This document shows positions 58,421 through 64,000 of a stretch of DNA of 64,000 nucleotides, one piece after another. The notes beneath the pieces were generated by a model. It was not told the DNA's origin. It saw only the letters and a program-made list of their open reading frames with translations, and did no database searches. The stretch is from positions 56,495,001-56,559,000 of the forward strand of contig NC_083701.1 of NCBI RefSeq assembly GCF_033118175.1, written 5' to 3'. Source of the DNA: Dama dama (taxonomy: Eukaryota; Chordata; Mammalia; Artiodactyla; Cervidae). The stretch's first letter is position 1; the number at the start of each line of letters is the position of its first letter. A program made the translations under genes and the position numbers.

Positions 58421-59099
58421 CCACTGACTTGAAAACTGGAAATTTCACACTACTGATATTTTCACACTTCTAAAATGTCACAGATTTCATAGAAGCTTTG
58501 GGGAGGGGTTGGGAAGAAGAGATACAGCATTGCATTAATTATATGCATTGGTTACAATATACGTTCTATTTAGATTAATTAAAATGTGAAAAAGAAGTGT
58601 CTGTGGGTCAAGGAAAAACAGTGTACTCACACTGCTCTGTGTGTGTGTGTGTCTGTCTGTCTGTCTGCAATGACTGTCTACACACACACATTGATTTCCA
58701 TTCTATTAACCAAAATAAAACATCAACTAAGAAACGAGGGGGAAACCCATAAAAGATAGCAAAGATAAACTGGGGGCAGGGAGGAAAAGAAAGACAGGAA
58801 AATTAAGGCCAGCTATTTAGGCAAAATTGGGCAGAAGGATAATTCCTCCTAAGGGTATGAAGCAGAGCAAGTCTGCTGGCATTGTATTTAGAATCTGTAG
58901 AAATAAGGATGCTTATATTTCGAGCACAGGCACCAGGATAGTGGATCTGAAAGGAAGGGAGAGAAAAATGAATGATAACCCCAGATTGAGACATAAGCAG
59001 CCAGTATAAAGACAAAGAGGACAGCCAGGATATGAGAAGGGACCGGGGACTATCATTTGTTTAATAATAAACACCATCATATTAAGCACACATTCCTCA
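58421..59099. other. Unassigned sequence with a GT/CTGT microsatellite
   Basis: Apart from the microsatellite at 58637-58690, nothing is recognised. 70- and 60-codon complementary frames at 58803-59015 are without domains. Confidence 0.45.
58637..58690. repeat. (TG)n(TCTG)n followed by (CA)n
   Basis: TG units, then four TCTG units (to 58667), a 12-base spacer, and a CA run at 58680-58690. The TG and CA parts are complementary and could pair in a single strand. Confidence 0.9.
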
Positions 59100-59480
59100 G
59101 GTTGGCATACAAAGCCCTCCATAACGCCACACGGCGCTGGCTTCTCCAGCTCCTCCAACACAGGGGCTAAACTCACCAAATCCGACGCATGCTCCGCGAG
59201 CCTCTGCAAGCCAAGGTGACAGAAGACTCCTCTCAGGCAGAAAAGCTGCTCCAGGGAGCCTCCTGCTTACATCTCCATCTTCACTCTTTCTAACAGTCCC
59301 TCCAGGCTCACCCTCGGGAGGAGAGTGCTTTTTAAAGGCTGCATCCTCCTACCAGACCTAAGATAGGCTTTGTTTAACCTCTCCACCTCACAGCATTTTA
59401 AATCTTCCTCAGGGCATTGAGCCTATTCTTCTACTCTACTGTTCTGGTGGTTTGCAAGTATTTTAAGTCAGGTAATACAC
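59100..59480 (+). repeat. Possible L2 fragment
   Basis: 'acaaagccctccataacgcc' onward loosely resembles the L2 ORF end; the later part to 'tttttaaaggctgc' is unplaced. Tentative. Confidence 0.3.
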
Positions 59481-60697
59481 TGTTTAAGTGAAAATAAATA
59501 AAATGTGTCAAAGTGGAACGCTGCTGATTGGTGGTGAAGGAGAAGGCTGATGAAAGGGAAATGTAGTCCTTTTAATGTATCTTTGGTTCAAAGAAAAGTA
59601 TCTTGCACACAATAGTACTCAGGAAGTATTTGCTGTGTTTAGTGAAAACAGGGCTACTGGTAGAGTGATCACACCTCCCGGTCACCTGGAACAGTCTAAT
59701 TTGAGTCAGCTGTCCTAACATAATTATTAACGGCGTCCTTATTCTCTCTCAAGTGTTTCAATTTGCACACAAATTATATGGTCACTTTAGTTATATAAGA
59801 AAAAAAAAAAACTGATAGGTGAGAATGATATGTTGCAGGAAAGGTTAAATTAGTTCCTCCAAATCATAGAGCACAGAAGGATCTTAATACATAATCCTAA
59901 ATCAACAGAGGGAAGCATCTTTCATAAAACCAAACATCTTAAGTACAGAAGACGGCTTGATGAAACACATTTTATCATTAATAATTAGAACACTTTTGAA
60001 ATGATTATTCTGTGATAACAACTCTCCTGATGTATCTAAATAATATTTTGTGTTGTCTACATCATCACTGGTTTATTTAATATTCCCAACTATCAATACC
60101 CGTCCTCAAATGTAAAAACTAAGCAATCAATAAATATGTACTTAGTGTCAATTAGGTATAAGATAGTAAATAATATGTCAGATACACTGACATAAAATGT
60201 GCACACTTATTGCACATAGCCTTAATTATGAAAGGAAATCTATCTCCTGTGAAAATTTACAATGATGAATTTTTCTGGCAGTTTCTCAAAATCACCCCAG
60301 TGCTGGTGCTGCACTGGGGTGGGGTCCTCCAGGGCTCCTCTGCACCCTGAATCCTGACTCCAAGTCATTCACAGCACTAGCGGAACCTGAATTAGTATTC
60401 AGGAAGGTCTCATAATAATTGAGATATTTACTCAATATGATCCAAAACTGCTGCTTACTTGAACTTCAAGAACTTTTAGGTTAAAAATTATGTTGACATT
60501 GAAAATATGATTATATAGTAATTACAATTTATTGTAATATAACTACATCTATCTGGTCATTTCAATAAGAAATTATGCATATGAATTTAACTGGAGTACT
60601 ATATTGGGAATCTACAAATTCCACTTCTTCCCAGATGATAAAAGACAAAATGAAAAGTCTCATTTCATGCATTAAATTAATTAGGAACATAAATAAA
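59481..60697. other. Unassigned AT-rich sequence
   Basis: No element or exon recognised. Confidence 0.4.
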
Positions 60698-60710
60698 ATG
60701 GGAAACCATG

Positions 60711-60981
60711 CTGCTGCTGCTAAGTCACTTCAGTCGTGTCCAACTCTGTGCAACCCCATAGACGGCAGCCCAGCAGGCTTCCCCGTCGCTGGGATTCTCC
60801 AGGCAAGAACACTGGAGCGGGTTGCCATTTCCTTCTCCAGCGCATTAAAGTGAAAAGTGAAAGTGAAGTTGCTCAGTCGTCTCCGACTCTTAGCGACCTC
60901 ATGGACTGCAGTCTACCAGGCTCCTCTGTCCATGTGATTTTCCAGGCAAGAGTACTGGAGTGGGGTGCCATTGCCTTCTCC
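60711..60981 (-). mobile_element. BOV-A2 dimeric SINE
   Basis: A GCT tail, two BovA monomers and the GTGAAAAGTGAAAGTGAAG linker near 60850. A perfect 13-bp duplication, atgggaaaccatg, lies at 60698-60710 and 60982-60994. Confidence 0.97.
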
Positions 60982-60994
60982 ATGGGAAACCATG

Positions 60995-61709
60995 AGAAAT
61001 TTTAAAAACTCTCAGTATAAATAAAACAGGCTTATTTCCTGTAAGCCCAGGAAATTAATATATAAACCTTCATTTTATTATATATGTAACTGAAAAGGGA
61101 GAACTATATCACTGTTTCACTATATTTTGAAGTAAAAGCACAAAACCATCATTTTTCTATTATTCACTATTATTTTTTCTCTAATTCATTCTGTATAATT
61201 AAACAAATTTAGGAAAGACAGGCAAGATTTGAGAATTTTTTTAATCAAGATTGGGTTCTTTAATATATCATAATACTTGATATATTGGCTCAGAAATACA
61301 GAAAGTCTGAGATAATGTACACATGCAAGATTTGCTGGAAGAAAACCAATGTGAAGCATGGAGTAAAGCTCCAGTGACATTAGCGAAACAAAGAACATGA
61401 AAGTGGAGGCAATTAGAGAATTATCAGAAGACATTTGATGCGTGTAAAATATGTGTGTTAGACTATGAAATAGGTGGATAGTTTTCTTTTACTTGATTAA
61501 TATATTCAAAGGCCATTTATTGAATGAACTAAAAAACATTATGAGTTGAGCACATATTGTGGGGCCCCATCTCAGAACATATAATATGAACATACAAAAC
61601 ACATAATCTGAATGAGACATGGTGGATCTGCTAAACAGGCTAACAGATGTAGAGGGCGGTAAGGAAACAGCTAATTAACATGATACTGATGTCATGATGA
61701 CAATACTGT
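60995..61709. other. Mostly unassigned sequence
   Basis: 61505-61640 may be a faint antisense L2 end ('catttattgaatgaac'); otherwise nothing recognised. Confidence 0.4.
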
Positions 61710-61890
61710 TATCAGAAATCGCTACAATGTGTTGAATGTGTACCATAATCTATGCAATATGTTAAGCAAAAGGGAAACTCATTTACAGACAAGAAACTCA
61801 TAACAGAGGTTCAGTGCAGAAACACCATCATTCAGGTGGAATCTGATAAAGCAAGAATTAAAAGTCTATGCTCTCAACCACCACGGAGGT
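61710..61890 (-). repeat. MIR SINE, antisense
   Basis: 'acagacaagaaactcataac' and 'agaggttcagtgcagaaaca' fit the reverse MIR core. Confidence 0.55.
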
Positions 61891-62401
61891 GATTATGAAG
61901 GTGAGGAATTATGAAGGATTATGATTGTGAAGGATAAAAGGAGTGTGGTAGGCAGAATACGGCCCCAGAAGATGTTCAAATCCTCACCTCTTGAACCTGT
62001 AAATAGACTACCTTGCACAGAAAAAGGGACTTTGCAGATACGGTTAAGTATCTTCAGATGGGGGAAATTATGTTGGATCCAAGTGGGCCCACCCAATGTA
62101 ATGAAAAGCATCCTTAAAAATGGAAGCAGTAGACAGATGAGGATAGTCTAGTGGATACATGATCACAGTAGAATAGGAGTAAATGACCAACGGGGAAGAG
62201 AAATTGGTGGGTTTGAACATGGAGGAAAGAGAACATGAGCCAAAATGACTGGCTTCTGGAAATGAAAAGGCAAGGAAACAGATTCTCCCCTAGTGTAACC
62301 AAACAGGACTCCACCAGGCCTTCTCAGGACAGACCTTTCCCCCATGTTCTCTCCCTGCCTCCTGCTTGTAGAAAAGTTGCATTCTCCTAGGTGTCCTCTG
62401 G

Positions 62402-62592
62402 GGCTTCGCAGTTGGTAAAGAATCTGCCAGCCAATGCAGGAGACACAAGAGGTGACTGTTCGATCCCTGGGTCAGGAAGATCCCCTGGAATAGGAAATGG
62501 CAACCCACCCCAGTATTCTTGCCTGAAAAGTCCCATGGACAGAGGAGTCTGGTGGGCTGCAGTCCATGGAGCTGCAAAGAGTTGGACTCAGG
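62402..62592 (+). mobile_element. Bov-tA SINE nested in LTR
   Basis: Head ('ggcttcgcagttggtaaaga') and body ending abruptly at 'gcaaagagttggactcagg'; the distal body is lost. Confidence 0.92.
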
Positions 62593-62975
62593 CATTCCCT
62601 GAGTCACAAAAGCCTGGCTCAAGAATTAACCGTTGAAATGATACAAACATGCAGGAGCAAAAGTAGCAGTTGGGCCAGGAGAGTTGGTAACCATTTAAAC
62701 AGTAAATCAGCCATATGGCAGTCACAAAATCTTCACTTCCTTCCTGAGTACCTAGATAAGCAGTATCTGAGACACATTTCCTGAGTTGTTTTACGTATGC
62801 TAAAGCCTCCTGCAAAAGGAAGAGGTGAATGACTTGATGACCATGAGCACGTCATCCAGACTACTGCAGCCTGAGGATTGATAATGTTAACCCCTGTGAC
62901 ACCACCTTGCTACCACACCATCAACCCATCAGAGAACTGTGCATGAGCTGATCACATATCCTGGATGACCCTCCC

Positions 62976-63424
62976 TTCAGTTCAGTTCAGTTCAGTTGCT
63001 CAGTCGTGTCCAACTCTTTGTGGCCCCATGGACTGCAGCATGCCAGGCCTCCCTGTCCATCACCAGCTCCTGAAGCTTACTCAAACTCATGTCCATTGAG
63101 CTGATGATGCCATCCAACCATCTTATGCTCTGTCGTCCCCTTCTCCTGCCTTCAATCTTTCCCAGAATCAGGGTCTTTTCAAATGAGTCAGTTCTTTGCA
63201 TCAGGTGGCCAAAGTATTGGAGTTTCAGTTTCAGCATCAGTCCTTCCAGTGAATATTCAGGACTGATTTCCTTTAGGATTGACTGGTTGGATCTCCCTGC
63301 AGTCCAAGGGACTCTCAAGAGTCTTCTCCAACACCACAGTTCAAAAGCATCAATTCTTCAGCGCTCAGCTTTCTTTATAGTTCAACTGTCATATCCATAC
63401 ATGACTACTAAAAAAACCATAGCT
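62976..63424 (-). mobile_element. BovB LINE 3' end nested in LTR
   Basis: Reverse BovB from repeated 'gttca' units to 'ctactaaaaaaaccatagct', about 450 bases, inserted into the LTR between 'ggatgaccctccctt' and 'ttctgctgaaacccatc'. No long duplication is clear. Confidence 0.93.
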
Positions 63425-63730
63425 TTAAAATGTTCTGCTGAAACCCATCAGAGAGTTTAGGTATTTTAAGCACTAAAGGTCCTACACGCCTTGCTTGGTG
63501 CCCTGCAATAAGTGTTGCACTTTCCTTCAACACCACCCAATTATCAGCAGACTGGCTTTACTGCACAAGGGCAAGTGGACCAAGTTTGGCTGAGTAACAC
63601 TAGAGACCCCAGAAAGGAAAGCAGCCCTGCTCACATCTTGATTTTAGCCAGATGAGTGTCGGGAACCATAAGATGACAAATTCATGTTGTATGTGATCAT
63701 CTGTCACAGCAGCAACAGAAATCTAATACA

Positions 63731-64000
63731 AGGAGCAAGATTAGAACCAGATGGACAAGGGGAATAATACTATAAATCAGAATCAAAATGTTAAGAGCTC
63801 AAATTACAGCATGGCAGCAGGAACGGAGAAAAGGGACATAAAATAGAGACCAACTGGATCTGATGGGAAGAAATAAGAGGAAAGAACAATGACTCAGGTC
63901 TCTGTCTTGGGAAAATAAATGGTTCCAGTAGCTGAGATTGTGGTGGGGCTGCTGCTACGGCAGGAGCAACCTGAGCAAGGCTTATGGAGAGGAGAGAGAG
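63731..64000. other. Unassigned purine-rich sequence at window end
   Basis: No recognised element. The final bases are a GA-rich run that continues past the window. Confidence 0.4.

Larger units (their letters stand above)
62294..63599 (+). mobile_element. Solo LTR of a ruminant endogenous retrovirus
   Basis: Starts TGTAAC and ends GTAACA, with the 4-bp duplication ctag at 62290-62293 and 63600-63603, as expected of integrase-made ends. Inner features I recall from a common bovine ERV LTR (BTLTR1-like): 'gagaactgtgcatgagctga', 'aaacccatcagagagtttag' and 'ccctgcaataagtgttgcac', with a possible polyadenylation signal variant. Two later elements lie inside it, leaving about 0.65 kb of LTR. No gag, pol or env sequence is present. 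Confidence 0.85.
61944..63730 (+). repeat. MLT1-type LTR (ERVL-MaLR), split by a younger LTR
   Basis: Left block 61944-62293: 'tgtggtaggcagaatacggc', 'aaagggactttgcagatacg', 'gtgggcccacccaatgtaat' and 'aaacagattctcccctag'. Right block 63600-63730: 'gaccccagaaaggaaagcag', 'cacatcttgattttagccag' and the end 'cagaaatctaataca'. The two halves join without loss once the inserted LTR and one ctag are removed. Ancient non-coding remnant. Confidence 0.85.
1..64000 (-). other. OXR1: OXR1 locus, mostly intron (inferred)
   Basis: The single recognised coding exon lies mid-window on the minus strand. It starts after the second base of a codon and ends after the first base of another, so it is internal and needs coding exons on both sides. 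I scanned the minus strand by eye for the short start exon of this isoform (expected above 31928) and for the next exon, which begins the LysM-proximal segment (expected below 31731), and saw neither. OXR1 is known as a very large gene with long introns, so reading both flanks as intron is reasonable. It is inference: an unrecognised short or alternative exon could have been missed. Confidence 0.7.

Noticed and set aside
62294..63599. Possible endogenous retrovirus with coding genes
   Set aside because: Only LTR sequence remains between the 4-bp duplications once the SINE and LINE are removed; there is no internal coding region.
31929..64000. Start exon of the long OXR1 isoform
   Set aside because: No sequence encoding the expected eight-residue start followed by a donor was seen upstream of the exon; probably outside the window.

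Overview
The window is ruminant nuclear DNA, most likely from a bovid such as cattle. It is AT-rich and full of repeats found together only in ruminants: BovB (RTE-type LINE), Bov-tA SINEs with a tRNA-Glu-like head, dimeric BOV-A2 SINEs ending in GCT repeats, a CHR-type SINE and artiodactyl L1 3' ends. No rRNA gene, functional tRNA gene, CRISPR array, prokaryotic gene or intact multi-exon gene was seen.

The only protein-coding feature I can support is one 197-nt exon on the minus strand (31928 down to 31732), with consensus splice sites. It encodes 65 residues that I recognise from memory as the N-terminal region of long OXR1 (oxidation resistance 1) isoforms, ahead of the LysM domain. The start exon and the next coding exon were not found, so nearly all of the window reads as OXR1 intron.

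The rest is mostly transposon layers. 1-7.8 kb: sparse MIR, a BovB 3' end and a BOV-A2. 7.8-10.8 kb: a 5'-truncated L1 holding a BovB and a Bov-tA, each with target-site duplications. 11.6-13.2 kb: a BovB split by a second BovB in opposite orientation. 13-25 kb: L2, MIR, SINEs and a second L1 3' end. 25-29 kb: an MLT1-type LTR, a deleted BovB, and an L1 in which a Bov-tA and a BovB used the same short target. 31-32.3 kb: the exon, squeezed between a MER2 transposon and a BOV-A2. 33-49 kb: old L1M, L2 and SINEs. 50-58 kb: two MER20 copies in inverted orientation, a G-rich block and a SINE pair in tandem. 60-63.7 kb: a BOV-A2, then an MLT1-type LTR split by a younger solo LTR that itself holds a Bov-tA and a BovB.

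I found no undescribed functional system. The most informative signals are the insertion records: nested elements with matched duplications, repeated use of one target, and BovB inverted pairs. Family names come from recognising consensus sequence by eye, so outer boundaries of old repeats are good to roughly 10-50 bases.
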